Shown here piece by piece: positions 44,618 through 56,015 of a stretch of DNA of 64,000 nt. Numbering within the stretch: the first letter of the stretch is position 1; each line of letters begins with the position of its first letter. Below the pieces are notes generated by a model. It was not told the DNA's origin. It worked only from the letters and a program-made list of their open reading frames with translations, and ran no database searches. The DNA comes from Ornithodoros turicata (taxonomy: Eukaryota; Arthropoda; Arachnida; Ixodida; Argasidae), in NCBI RefSeq assembly GCF_037126465.1, contig NW_026999353.1, positions 1,612,001 to 1,676,000 on the forward strand, given 5' to 3'. The translations under genes and the position numbers were made by a program.

Positions 44618-45649
44618 GACCGACCTCCTCTCCCAACCTCCTTCCCCTTCTCTCCTCGGGTTTTTCGTCTCTCCTCTCGTCCCCCCTACCGCCCCAGCCT
44701 CGTCCGTTTGTGGTTTGTCTTCGGCGCTTGTTGTCTTGCTGTCGAGCAACGATCATGCTGTCCCAAAGCAAACAATCAAAAAGCGATGGTTTATGACAAA
44801 TCAATTTTATTTGTCCTCGGGAACTGCCTCGAAAAAGCTACAGTACATATATTTTTCCGTCTTGTAACAGGCTTCACTGGAGCTTTAGGTGCTTCGACAT
44901 CGAAGGGCTGTTCAAAAGCCAATGCTGAGCTATGTGCGTCGTTGTTGCCGATGGCTGCGGGATAACTAAAACAAAACAAAAAATATATTGATGATCCGTA
45001 ACTCTGCACGAAAATCACTGCTATGATAGGCAATCGATCTTGATTTCGTATTTGAACACAAAGGCATTCGACACGAATGTTCGTAGATCACAGTGAATGA
45101 ACGGCTGCGACGCGCATGAGGGGCAGCTAGCATAACCACACATAATTTGATTAACGGCATACTAGAAACGTACAAGTTACGGCAATGCACTGCACAATGA
45201 AACGCTGAGTGACTCGTAAATGTTGTACGTAATACACTTAACGTGATAAACCTGCATTACTTCCTTCAGTCACAAAAAAGTAATCAAACTTGTCTTACCA
45301 TTCACCTGCAGTACGTCGGAAAGAGTGCAGACTTCCTCTCTGACGATTTCTGCGTCCTTTGGAGGTGCACGGATTCTATGTCATGTTCGTCGTCCCGCTG
45401 TTGTGATGATGAGGTGGATGTGCCATTCCGTTCTCACATTAGCAGTTCGCCACAATCTAAATCTAAAGCATTCAAAACTCTAAAACTACCCCCTAGCATC
45501 TGCGTGCACAACGGTTACAGTCCGAGAGAACACGCGTGGCCGGACAGACGCGATGTCTCCTCTGTCGTTTTTCTTTCTCCTCCGTTCGACTGCTTCCGTT
45601 GAGCGGTTCGCGCGTTCGGATGCTCGCTCCTAAGTCAAATGACTCTCGC
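44618..45649. other. Between two promoter-like regions
   Basis: A plus frame of 119 codons (45243-45602) lies behind an acceptor-like CATTCACCTGCAG (ending 45312) and contains a serine-rich CSSSRCCDDEVDVPF stretch, but no family is recognised. The 185-codon plus frame at 44310-44867 crosses the promoter-like block and is probably chance. Confidence 0.35.
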
Positions 45650-45730
45650 CCAATCAGCGCTAAAGAAACTGACGCCAGTTTTTTAGACCAATGAGCATCC
45701 AAATATTTATACATATATTGCGCAGCCAAT
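45650..45730. promoter_or_regulatory. Triple CCAAT box array, 38-bp spacing
   Basis: CCAAT occurs at 45650-45654, 45688-45692 and 45726-45730, exactly 38 bp apart, each followed by an NF-Y-like CAG/GAG context (CCAATCAGCG, CCAATGAGC, CCAATCAGAG). An AATATTTATACATATAT stretch lies between the second and third. Regularly spaced CCAAT boxes are known from NF-Y-driven promoters of cell-cycle and histone genes. CG-rich sequence follows on both sides. Direction and target gene are unknown. Confidence 0.5.
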
Positions 45731-46224
45731 CAGAGATCGTTAGCGTACGCGCGCCGGTGGCGACATTATTTTGGAGGCGGTGCGTTTCGCTTTAGAGCCG
45801 GCGGCTGACGTTGTGCCATGTCACTCCTCACCGGCGGAGCGCGCAACAACGCAGTGCGCTCCAACGAAGGCACGCATATTCAGCCGGCACACGCATTCTT
45901 CAACAAGCACACGAGTACAAGGTTCAGGAGGCACACATATTATTCAGCGAGCACAAAGCCGTTTCATACCAACGTGACGGCTTTGTACCTGCTGAAATTT
46001 GGCGATGAGGATCGCTGTGCTTGCTATTTGTTAACCGTTACGGCAGCTTCCAGACGGTTACGGCTGTGTACCGGCTGCACTTTCCAAGGGAACTTTTTTA
46101 ACTGTCACATGTCTGTCACAGGATTTAGAGTGTATGAGAGGCATATAAACACTGTTTACATTGCTAACCTGTGTATCAGAAGACCTGTGAGTGGATTGCC
46201 AAATTAAAATTCTATAATACAAAA
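45731..46224. other. Downstream of the CCAAT array, unknown
   Basis: A 129-codon plus frame at 45818-46207 lies just downstream of the CCAAT array and could be part of a first exon. It has no recognised domain and runs into the Copia fragment. Confidence 0.3.
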
Positions 46225-46446
46225 ATGATTCTGAAATACATAATTCCAGTAGAAGGGAGACTAAACATTGCCATGACAAAGCACATCGATGTCCGTCATC
46301 ATCACTTACGTCATCTAGGAGCGCGAAACATCATCAACTTTCAGTACCGTGAGTCCGCTGACAACATCGCGGACGCTTTGACGAAACCTTTACCACGACC
46401 GAGACTGGAAACGTTAAGGCAACGGATGGGGCTCATCAAGGGATAA
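46225..46446 (+). pseudogene. pol: Copia RNase H C-terminal fragment
   Basis: The frame contains TKHIDVRHHHLR, YRESADNIADALTKPLPRPR and LETLRQRMGLIKG-stop. This is the conserved end of Ty1/Copia pol, where the RNase H closes the polyprotein. Upstream sequence loses similarity before about 46225, so the element is 5'-truncated. The stop is followed within 10 bp by a G19 tract and an LTR-like start, the normal order at a Copia 3' end. Confidence 0.88.
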
Positions 46447-46454
46447 CCTGTCGA

Positions 46455-46473
46455 GGGGGGGGGGGGGGGGGGG
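46455..46473 (+). repeat. Poly(G)19 polypurine tract
   Basis: Nineteen G in a row directly precede TGTTAGAAG. The position corresponds to the polypurine tract that primes plus-strand DNA synthesis in LTR elements. A pure G run this long is unusual and probably expanded after insertion. Confidence 0.8.
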
Positions 46474-46601
46474 TGTTAGAAGTCGGCATGCTAACCTCGT
46501 TGCGTGCGCACCCATTCTGGCGCACCTGCCCCACTTTTCGGACTAAACCCGTCACGTGCACACACACTGTTGCTGCCTCCGAGGTTTACTGCTTTCTAAC
46601 A
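46474..46601 (+). repeat. Copia 3' LTR, tentative boundaries
   Basis: It starts TGTTAGAAG after the polypurine tract and could end at ...CTTTCTAACA, which is a perfect inverted terminus. At 128 bp it would be short, no AATAAA is obvious, and no partner LTR is present. A later end is possible. Confidence 0.45.
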
Positions 46602-47182
46602 CTTATCAAGGCCGTTATCCATTGCTAGGAAACAGCGAGCCGTTCTGCCTCTGATTACAGCCCCGCCGCCGTGGTTTCTTTGCGGCTGTTCAAGGGGAGA
46701 ACAAGCGACAGTTGGATTACTGTAAGTTGATTATTTTATTATTCTTCAGCGTACCCCGTACTCTCTGTCTTCTAATTGTTAGAGCTTCTGCATTTCGACA
46801 TTTATTTCTACTAAGTAGGCGGTTTTCTTCGCCTATTTCTGATAGGGAAATTTGATTCATGAAAAGGAATTGTGTTGCAAGAAAGAGAGATATGCAAAGC
46901 AGACAGGAAGACAATGAGGGTAGGGGTGGGACAATTTCAGCAATTATACAACGCTCACTACTTTTGCTGCATGCGGCAGCGAAGTTTGCCAAACGGACTT
47001 GGGTTTCCCCCTCAGCTCGCGTAATCGGCACCGAAGTCTAGCCTCTTTGTAGTGGATTTGCGCCAACTTCCGTGTGCGTGACGCCGAGAGGAGTCTGTCG
47101 TTCATTGGGTGCCCGGACCAGAAGTTCTGTTCTGGACCAGAAGTGATTTAGTGAGAGCGGCATCCGGAAAGCGGCCATCAAA
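46602..47182. other. Upstream region of the P2X7-like locus
   Basis: No frame was recognised. Close to the start codon there is ATCCGGAAAGCGGCCATCAAAATG (in two parts: an ETS-like CCGGAAA at about 47163 and GCGGCCATC at 47171, a YY1-like site on the minus strand). This fits a TATA-less start near 47.1 kb. Confidence 0.35.
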
Positions 47183-47646
47183 ATGCACGTCGGAGCGAGC
47201 AATGCGGAGACTTCGAGCAAGGAACTTTTCTCTGACCTTCGTAAAGGAAATTCTGCGTGCTGAACAGTTCGAGAGCCTTGCCTCTTAAACATCGCCGATG
47301 CCGCGAACGGAAAGCGAAGTCAAAGCTCCACGAAGATCGGACACAGATCAAACAAAACAAACACAATCAGTCGCCTGTCTTCGACTGACTGGTAAGTCAT
47401 GAGCTTTTCAGCGCACATTATGATGAAACATGTAAAACATTCTCTGTAAACTTTGTGCTCTTATATTTCATATACACTTGTTGTTTAAGGTCCCGCTGCG
47501 GCCCGTATGTCATAATACGCAAGGAGATCGAATGCTTGCCCTGCAAGGAGCTCGAAAGCATCCCCGAAGACCTACAGCACGAGTGCGTTACAACCCTCGA
47601 AGATTTCCAACTTCGATGCCTCAATACGGCTGTCCTCACATTTTGA
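47183..47646 (+). pseudogene. Two-exon gene or pseudogene with P2X7 C-terminal-like domain
   Basis: Exon 1 runs from ATG 47183 (AAAATGC context) to 47391, ending at a strong GTAAGT donor. The acceptor TTTAAG ends at 47489 after a 98-bp intron. Splicing joins TG|G into a Trp codon, giving TDWSRCG, and exon 2 continues IECLPCKELESI, ECVTTLEDFQLRCLN and TAVLTF-stop (47644-47646). This spacing matches the W-C-x-C-G ... ECLCC-x-E ... C(I/V)T-x-H-P-x-F-x-x-x-CL domain found at the intracellular end of P2X7 and in many tick proteins. Three cysteine positions read Ser, Tyr and Pro. Exon 1 also contains an in-frame TGA at 47261-47263 (codon 27). A further GTAAGT donor at 47689 suggests more exons or a 3' UTR intron. 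It is likely a decayed or fast-evolving member. The function of the stand-alone domain is unknown. Confidence 0.5.
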
Positions 47647-47688
47647 ACTCCGTGGGCAGCGCGAACCTATGAGCGCCCATATTCACAA

Positions 47689-50600
47689 GTAAGTCATATG
47701 TGTTCCTATTGAACGATGTTAAAATTTGGGCGCTCAAACTTGGTTTGGTCGTCCATTAAAGTCGCTAAAAACCCCTGTGCAGGGCAGCACATAAAAAGAC
47801 GGCACAACTCTGAGCTGTGGAAAGGCATTATAGGCAGCTAATAGTGTTTGTTGGATTTATGTTTGGCCGTGCGCTTTGGTTTTTAATGATTTTATCGAAT
47901 TCAGCGAAAGTAAAAATTTGGGTTTCTTAAAGAATACAGGGTGTGTGCAGATATCTGCAGTGGCTCTTACGTACATGTGGAAATGCTACTGGAGTCTATC
48001 TGGACCCCCTGTACTGTGACTGGTTACCTATCTTTGTTAAACTAGATCTGATGTACTTCTGTGTAGACAACACAGGTGCACTGCACATCGCCAGTTTGCA
48101 AGGTGACCTTGGCACTAGCTTGGGAAAAACAAGAGGACAGTCATCTGAGCTTGTGCAGTGAACAGGATCTTGGAAGCCTATCCCCCAGAAACTGCCAAAG
48201 GCTTGAAGTACCCAAGATACTAAATGGAGGTACATCTTCGCACTGCTTCTCCATCACATTCAAAATATCAAATTCAGCATCAGTGTTTTAGCATGATTCA
48301 TAGCCATGCAGAATGATGCATGGCTAGGAGCTCAATATGCTGTATTGAAATACAACACTAAAGACATTTTTTATTAGTCTTGCGGGGCGACAGACGATCT
48401 CTCCTTTCATGGCATTGTGTACCGTTGCTAAAATGGAGCTGTTTTGTAGTAAGGCTGATGAACAAACGAAAATAGTCTGCCTTCCAAATATATATGTTCC
48501 TTGTAACTTCTGTTTTTTTAAGTAAGCCATGTTGATGTCCCCCCTCATGTAATGCGCAAAAGGCCTTTGATGTATATTCATAAATAAATAAATATCAAAA
48601 CCAGAAACAGATGTAATATCTATTTATTCTGTACGTTACAATTCCATATGAGAACAAAATTAGCCTAGCACATAAGTTGCCATAAAGACGCATGTTGTCA
48701 CTCATAGCATTTTCCTCACCAGGAAATACTACTGTTGCCTGAGGTTAATGTGTCCTTGTTGTATGCGTAGTTTTGTATTCATATGTTCACCATGCATCTG
48801 TATGGGAAGAAGATATGTGCAATCTCTCATGTAGCGGATAATAGTAAATATACGAGCACCTGTGATAAGCGTTTGTTAACTTAGGACTGGAAATGACAAA
48901 ACATTATACATGTATAATGTAAAAAACCCCGAGACTAGGGAACACGAAGGGACAGATACAAACACGAAGTCTCAAACACAGCTGAAAATTTTACTTCACA
49001 AAACAGAAATATATACAAGCGGAAGGGAAAGGAACACCAGTTGAGAACAAAATAGAAGGTCATTTCGGGGGAACGAGCAGTCTGTTCAAGGCCGGACCGA
49101 GGATTACGGAAGGTTTGCTGACACAGTTCCCACAAGAAGTTATGAAAAGTGTCTCTCTCAACAGTCTTCTGTGTGGGTCCACTTCGGATGCCTTTACAAT
49201 TGTTTCATCCCATAGAGGGAAGCAATCTGAGCAACAGGTTTTTTACATTATGCATCATCATCACCAGCTCGCTTGCTTCCTAGCCATTTTTTCATTATTA
49301 TACATGTATTACTTTATTTTCGTACATGTATGTATGTAGCATTTATTACTCAGAGGTGTGTATGTACACCTTGTAATCATCCTTCGGTACTAAAAGCACG
49401 GGAAATGCACCATTATTCATTGCAGCGGGATGACAAGCATGCGTGAAGCTGAAAATTTTCCTTATGTGCCTGTTTCAACGTTAATCACTGAAAGCCCCTT
49501 TCTTTTTGGAAAATTACATCAGTGAAACCTAATGCCAAAATCAAGTGTTACTGTTGGTGGAGCTTTACCACTAGGGAGTGGTGGAGGACAATACCCGTTC
49601 GAGGGGAGGGAGGTATGCATTACTTCCATCAGTGTGTGTTAGAAATTTATGGCAGCCGAAAAAGAACTCGTGATCAATAAGGATGGGACTTTGCCCTCAC
49701 GAGAACGCCCTGTAGTGAGCAATCCTGAACCGGGCATTGTTAAAAAAAAAATCCTGCAGAACCTTGAAATTCGTACTTTTTAGTAATGTCTGTTAAGTGC
49801 GTCTGCAGATACTTTTTAAAGAAGTGTATTTATTGGTATTGTAGCACACAGGGAAATCTCAGGAGATGAACGGCAGAAACATAACTTTAGCACAGCAGCA
49901 GCATAGCTTTGGGAAGTGTGGCGTTAGCGCTTACTTCTTAAGTATGTTCAATAATTACTGGCCAGTATCAGTGGAATGAGCACGAATCATTGAAGTTGGC
50001 GGAGTGCGAGGTTGGGCCCTGCACATGGAACATCACATACACTTTACGTAAAGTGATCTATGTCCGTTAGTTTTGACGATTATACAGCTCCATGTGGACG
50101 AATTGTTTTCAGTGCTACCCTCCGGCATGTAGAACATGTTGCCCCACAAATAGGCTGAATCACCTTACACATAAATCGAGTCCTAATTATTACCATGACT
50201 AGGAAATCTATCTCACAAGTAGCAGACAGCAGGATTTCTACTGAAGGATGCTGGTAGTAGCTTTGGACAACAACAACTATCGTGGAAAATTCTTTCTCGC
50301 GAAAGTGTATATTTACCTTACAGGCTTTGTGACAAGACGTGATTGTGACTACACATTTTGACTAGAATCCACTGCTTTGTGCCTTGGGGACCAAAGGTGT
50401 GCTCCACTAGATTAGATTTATGGATGCAGCTCCCTTGCACATTGTATAGAGTATCAAGGTTTCTAGGAAATGATTCTAGTTCTGCAGACAAACATGACTA
50501 AATTTTACGTTGGCAGTGCACGTGTGCTCTAGTACATCTGAATTGATCTGAAATGTTAGCATGAAAGAGCATTCGCGAAAAAGCACATCCGCTTATCTTT

Positions 50601-50929
50601 GGAGCTGCTATGTGCTTCAGGAACAGTGAATATCACACACGTAAGCCAATGTCATTCGGGGAATTACGCTTGAGAACAAGGTTAGAAGATTCGTTTCAAA
50701 TTTTTTTGTCACCATCTACACCTTCTATTATACTCATCCGATGCCCAGCATTTTATGCATCTTTGTAAGCCTTCTATGCAGTTTTGGAACCAAGGAAGAC
50801 AAAAACGCCATTCTTGAAAGTGGATCTCACCCAAAACACAAAGTGGATCGCACAAATACCCCAAAGTTTCGTGAGGTTTTGTTTTTTTTGTGTCATTTGT
50901 ACTTTTGTGTCTGCGTCTCTGTTCCCGAT
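47689..50929. other. Intergenic, no recognised gene
   Basis: AATAAATAAATAAA at about 48582-48594 could be a polyadenylation signal for the upstream locus. The stretch 48925-49130 (GGGAACACGAAGGGACAG) resembles ends of Penelope-like elements, but no frame supports it. All other frames are below 90 codons. Confidence 0.4.
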
Positions 50930-51240
50930 GTTTTCTTTTTGAACTTTCTCAGTTGGCTTGTTAAACTTGTGTCTTTTCATTTTGTAGTGCATATATAACT
51001 TTTCATGGTTTTGTGTTCTTGAGTGCTTTGTTTCTGCGCAATGTTCCAGACGTTTCTCTTTTTGTTCCGGTTATTAGTGTCTTTTCATTTGATAGTGCGT
51101 ACATAACTATCGTAGCTTTATGTTTTGAAGTACTTTGTCATGGCGTAATATTTCCTAACGTTTCGCTTTTTTGCCACTGTCTTGTTTGTTTCCTGCTGCA
51201 TTTGTTTGTTTCCTGTCACTTGTTAGTATGGATATAACCA
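50930..51240. repeat. 108-bp-period tandem repeat, degenerate
   Basis: GTGTCTTTTCATTT followed by (G/A)TAGTGC(A/G)TA(T/C)ATAACT starts at 50969 and again at 51077 (period 108). A more diverged third unit (GTTAGTATGGATATAACC) starts at 51222. The region is T-rich and non-coding. Confidence 0.6.
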
Positions 51241-51879
51241 GTGTTCCTATTTTGTGTGTCTAGCGACTGCTTGTCATTGCCATGTACATCACGGTCCTTG
51301 GATGTTTCCAAGCTGCAGATTGGCAGCTTTTTGTCCGGGGTTACCACTATTGTTCTAGATGGAAATAATGCCTGTCCGGGTGGCATCATCAGTACAACAA
51401 AGGCCAAACAAGGGCACATCTGCCTTCTTATCCACAAAACTGTCATACACATCCGACAGGGGGTCACGGTTTGTATTACAGGCTGATGTGTCGCGCCTGA
51501 CAAACCAGCACTCTGAACTTTCTAGTGCCCCATCACTGGTCATGTGCGAAGGTTATCGCACTGTCAAAATTAAATACGCGTCCCTCTTGCCAACAATGGT
51601 CGAGTAATTCGGGCTTGGTTCGAGTAGCATCCGTGGCCGTGACATTCGTCCCTTCTGTGCGTTCTTTTTTCTTTTTTTTGTCTTGTCCCACGTCTTCTGC
51701 CTACTACTCTCAGAACTGCTTGCGGTAACGTGGTGAAATGGAATAATGAGCCTTGTAAACAATTTACTTGGCAGTATATTTATTTATTTATCTTAGACTG
51801 AAGACCCAGGTATATTGTTGCATAATAGAGTGGCATGTAATCATACATAACCGATCACCAAAAGACCGCACTGGCTTAA

Positions 51880-52345
51880 AATGTGATGAGATTGTAACAT
51901 GACAAACACCTCATGGTGGCGGTATGATAGGTTCTCCTCACAAATTTTTGTCATGGTGGCGGTTACTTAAGAAACTGCATACCCAGTTAATGGTACTAGG
52001 ATCAAATTTAAATTAGGCTAGCTTGGCCAAAAAGCGAGCATAAAGCACAGTGTTAAAAGCCCTTGCAAAATAAAAGATATACTGCATCTATGTGAACCCA
52101 GGGATCGAGACAGTTTAAAATGTTGTGAACGAATTCCACAATGCTAGTTTTGCCTAAATACCCTTTTCTAAAACCATGCTGGAATTTAAAAAAAAATGAT
52201 AGACTCGAGGTATGATGTGCTCCATTAGGCTACAGGGGACCCTAAGAAGTGGGGCTGGTTAATAGATAGAAGGAGAACATAGTTGTCACCTCTTTTGAAG
52301 AGAGGAATGAGCGCGAAACCTATGTCCCATACTCAGACACATACA
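51880..52345 (-). pseudogene. Decayed LINE reverse transcriptase (Jockey/CR1-like)
   Basis: Reverse transcriptase of a non-LTR retrotransposon. On the minus strand, pieces in shifting frames follow the family order. ALIPLFKRGDN lies at about 52310, then SLMEHIIPRVYHFF, then FQHGFRKGYLGKTSIVEF near 52185. After a one-base shift comes AFNTVLYARFLAKLA near 52030, then LDPSTINWVCSFLSNRHH near 51985. These correspond to the conserved FKKGD, LME-II, FQHGFRKG-S-T, FSKAFD-V and FLSNR motifs. At least two frameshifts and a stop interrupt it, and neither the YADD box nor an endonuclease is readable. It is old and inactive. Confidence 0.75.
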
Positions 52346-52464
52346 AAGCACCTTTCACACAGAATAACGCATCGTCGTTCCAGCATTTTCACATTCGAGT
52401 GTTCATCACTGCTGAGTTGTCTGTCATACTTGTAACAGAGATCTTAATACAAATGCAGGTGCAT

Positions 52465-53350
52465 AAGGGGTGTTCTCAAAGAGAAGTATTTGGTTCAAGT
52501 CCTCTTAGTATTTCCAAAAAACGAAAATGAACTTTACAGTTGCTATTTTTTTTAAATAAGCAACTTCAGAAAGAAAGCAAAACAATATCGCAGACTCATC
52601 GCAGAAGAATGAAACTAAGTGCATAGTGTTACCAGTGACCTGGAGCATTGAATTGTGTTTTTGTCGCGCAATTAACTGATTAAGTAATTAATTTAATTTT
52701 CTAACTTTTTAATTAGGATGGTTACACCGGAGATGTCAACTGTGAAGTTGCGGGCGTTGACATGAGAAAGCGAATGCAGTATGTTGCAACTCTCTGGCTC
52801 ATACGAGTCTTTTTTTTCCCGGGCCAGCAGAAAGGGCCCGGAGTTCGGAAACAACGACGGAATCAGTTTCCATCGCGCGAGAAGAGCGCTTGATTGCAGC
52901 GCTTTCTTACGACCGCTTGACGAACAAGCATTTATGTCGTCCGTTTCGCCTATGCTGTTATCTGTCATGCTTGTTCGTCAAGCGACCGTGAGAAAGCGCT
53001 GCAATCAAGCGCTCTTTTCGCGCGACGGAAACTGATTCCGTCGTTGTTTCGGAACTCCGGGCCCTTTCTGCTGGCCCGAAAAAAAAAAGACTCTAATGAG
53101 CTAGAGAGTTGCAACATACTGCATTCGCTTTCTCATGTCAACGCCCACAACTTCACAATTGACATCTCCGGTGTAATCATCCTAATTAAAAAGTTAGAAA
53201 ATTAAATTAAATAATTAATCAGTTAATTGCGCGACAAAAAACACAATTAAATGCTCCAGGTCACTGGTAATACTATGCACTTAGTTTCATTCTTCTGCGA
53301 TGAGTCATTATTTTTTAAAGGTGGGGTCCATCTTAAATGGAACACCCTGT
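52465..53350. repeat. Large fold-back element, about 890 bp
   Basis: Two arms of about 338 bp (52593-52930 and 52968-53306) are inverted copies with over 90% identity by eye, around a 37-bp loop. The outermost ends (AAGGGGTGTTC and, reverse-complemented, ACAGGGTGTTCC) also match, although the flank between ends and arms differs. There is no transposase frame. It would form a very stable hairpin when single-stranded. The termini resemble the MITE at 1347. Confidence 0.85.
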
Positions 53351-55613
53351 ATATATATGTCTCGCCATATCATAGTATCCAGCTTAACTTTCGCACTTCA
53401 ATTGAATAATGACAGTAATAAAAAATAGAAAATAATAAAGGCAGAAACAATTGTTGGCATTGTGGCTGGTGTCAAGATTGCAAAACTAAGTGTTGAATAA
53501 TAATGTACGCTAGATATTCTATAGTATCAAAAGTACGATGATATACACATTCAATATATGGTGGGGATATGTGAAACCAACCTAACGCATACTTACATTT
53601 CAAACTTTCGTGGAAAAGGCAGTCCTGGCCTGTCGGATTTGTCAGACTCCAAACAAAGCCAGTAAGCACAATGTGGAACGACTGTCTCATTTTTCGAAAG
53701 CAGAGGTACAACCAACACGACCCTACGTCATCTCAATGCTGCAGAGCGGCATAGCCTAGTAAGAAGTCATCAGAAGAGATACTTAAAGTATAACTGGGTT
53801 CCGGAAGCGGAGGTCTCTGTGGGATGCATAAGAAAGCATACGTGTTACACAACAGCTGTGAAAATGATCGGATGCACTTGCACGGTTCTCAGTGTGTAGA
53901 CTTCGAACTGCAAAATAGGTGTACTAACCTTGTTGAAACTACTTTTTCGTCAGTACCGCACGAGAGCACACTTGGTTTCTTTACATGAAGGTTCAAAAAA
54001 TTCAACCTCGTCATTTGCAGTACCTCGTGCGGTCCCGATGCTCCTTTTGAGATGGAGCAGACACAATTTCGCTGAGTCGAGTAGCGGCATTGCGGCTTGT
54101 TGCTTCGCAGCCGACCAAGAACAGTAAATCGCAATGATAGGTGAAACAACAAAGTCGAAGACCTTCGCGACAACCCCAGCACCAACCCAATGACACGAAA
54201 AGGGCAGGATTAACCGGGAATCACACAGGTTCGCAAGCTCGTCATATGGCAGACATTATACACAGTTAAATTTTAAACACCCTTTAGTGTGTAATCACGC
54301 GATGCCATAACAAACACCCCTTAGGGCTTAACTAAACACCCGCAAGAAGAAATACACACTTCCAAGAAGGGTGTTTTCAATTTAGTGTCTTACACCATTA
54401 TCATACAAAAAATGTTACATATCAATGATCGGTTTTGTTTCTTGACACATGGCATGAAAGTTTTGCTCAATGGTAGTTGTCACAACACTGTGGTGCTTTT
54501 TAGCATGTAGACACTGCTAACAATACAAAGATAGCGAGGGTATTGGCTGTACTCTTCAGCTACTTTGGGTGGCAGCTACTAGGGACTTGCCAAAAGTGTC
54601 CGCGAACTCTCGAATCCTAGGCAAGAATTTGAAATTCGGGAATTTGAATCTCAGTGCCCAGAACGGCAAGTCCAATCTGTTGACCCCACCAACCACTTCT
54701 GAATGTTCCTTTCCAAAACTGACGCATGCGAAGTCCGCCGAAAGCTTGATTGGTCGGCGGACGTTCTTTGTTGTTTTTTTTTCTTTTACATTCGCAGGCA
54801 TTCAAGCAGGAACTCTTACATTACAAGTTTAAAAGTAGCATGGTTTTCCTTTTGCTTGTTTCTTAGTTTTATCCAGACTCCGGAATTTATGTATTTTCTC
54901 TAGCCGATGACCAACATGTTAAAAAAAAAGTTAGATTTAAGATGTGTGTGGGTATGTTTTCTAGTGAAAGTGAACAATTATTTAACTTGTTCAACAAATC
55001 ATTCATTAAACAAATATAGCATATTTTGTACCATACTTAAATACTTTTCAGCAGAAGTGTTTTCCTCTGGCTCTTTTAAAGAAAGGATTTGATAGATTCC
55101 TGCATTCGCAGAACCTTCCTTGCATTCGGATTCGCAAAATTCTGGATCCATCCCATCTCTAGTATCCACACAAAAGAACAACATGTGCGACCTGGTACAT
55201 ATACGAGGTTTCAAAGCTTTTCAAACCTGACAATGTTTTAAATAGAAAAACTGTATACGACTGCTTCGTTTCCAAACCTATGTTTCACGGTCCATGCGAG
55301 AACCCGGGAAAGATATCCTGTGGTTTCTGAATTGAAGAAAATGAGCAGGATCTGCTATTTAACCACATCTTTGTTGCAAGGCTGGAACCGCAGAGCCATA
55401 TGATTGAAGACGACTCCTTTCTGCCTTCATTCGAAACATTAAAGATGCAGAATCTTGCACATGCTCTTAGATATTCGTCTCTCATATTTCTTCAAAATCA
55501 TAACGAAACGAGGAAAAAACACTGTGGAAAAGTACAAGAAAGAGACCCACACTTCTTGTGTGACTGTCACGTGACCATCCTCGGCCACAAAGGCTCTCCA
55601 GTGACTCATTTTC
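53351..55613. other. Intergenic with scattered MITE-like ends
   Basis: TACACAGTTAAATTTTAAAC at about 54249 followed by ACACCC words resembles the ends of the MITE at 55614. A block at 54720-54770 (ACGCATGCG plus GATTGGTCGGCGG, an inverted CCAAT) could be regulatory. No gene was recognised. Confidence 0.4.
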
Positions 55614-56015
55614 TACACTGTAAACGTTTTCACACCTTTAAAGGTGTAATGATGTGCATGGCGCACGCCCTTTTTGGTGTAATTTTGGTAACATCACAAT
55701 GGAGTACGGTTTAGTATTAATTTTCTTTACTCGCATGCTGTCTGTCCTCCAAAAATTCAGCCTTTCAAGTCTCAACATTGTTGAACAGTATTGTAGACAC
55801 TTGCACGTGCTCGATTATCGCTAGCGATGCATATATGCATTAGCACGTATCTACGATATCCAAGGCATGATGAGAGCAAGATTTGAACTAACACCAGATC
55901 TTTTGTAATGCTTTCTGAATTTTGTAAAATATCACCCCATATTGTACAATGTTACGCAACCAGGCTTAATGTGCATGGCGCACACCTTTAAAGGTGTGAA
56001 ACAGTTTACAGTGTA
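55614..56015. repeat. MITE with TACACTGTAAAC ends, about 400 bp
   Basis: The left end reads TACACTGTAAACGTTTTCAC and the reverse-complemented right end reads TACACTGTAAACTGTTTCAC. Both run on into ACACCTTTAAAGGTGT, itself a palindrome, and GTGCATGGCGCAC. The interior has no coding potential. Confidence 0.75.

Noticed and set aside
44310..44867. 185-codon plus-strand frame
   Set aside because: It runs across the GC-rich promoter-like cluster and a CT-rich tract. No domain, and overlapping frames exist on the other strand.
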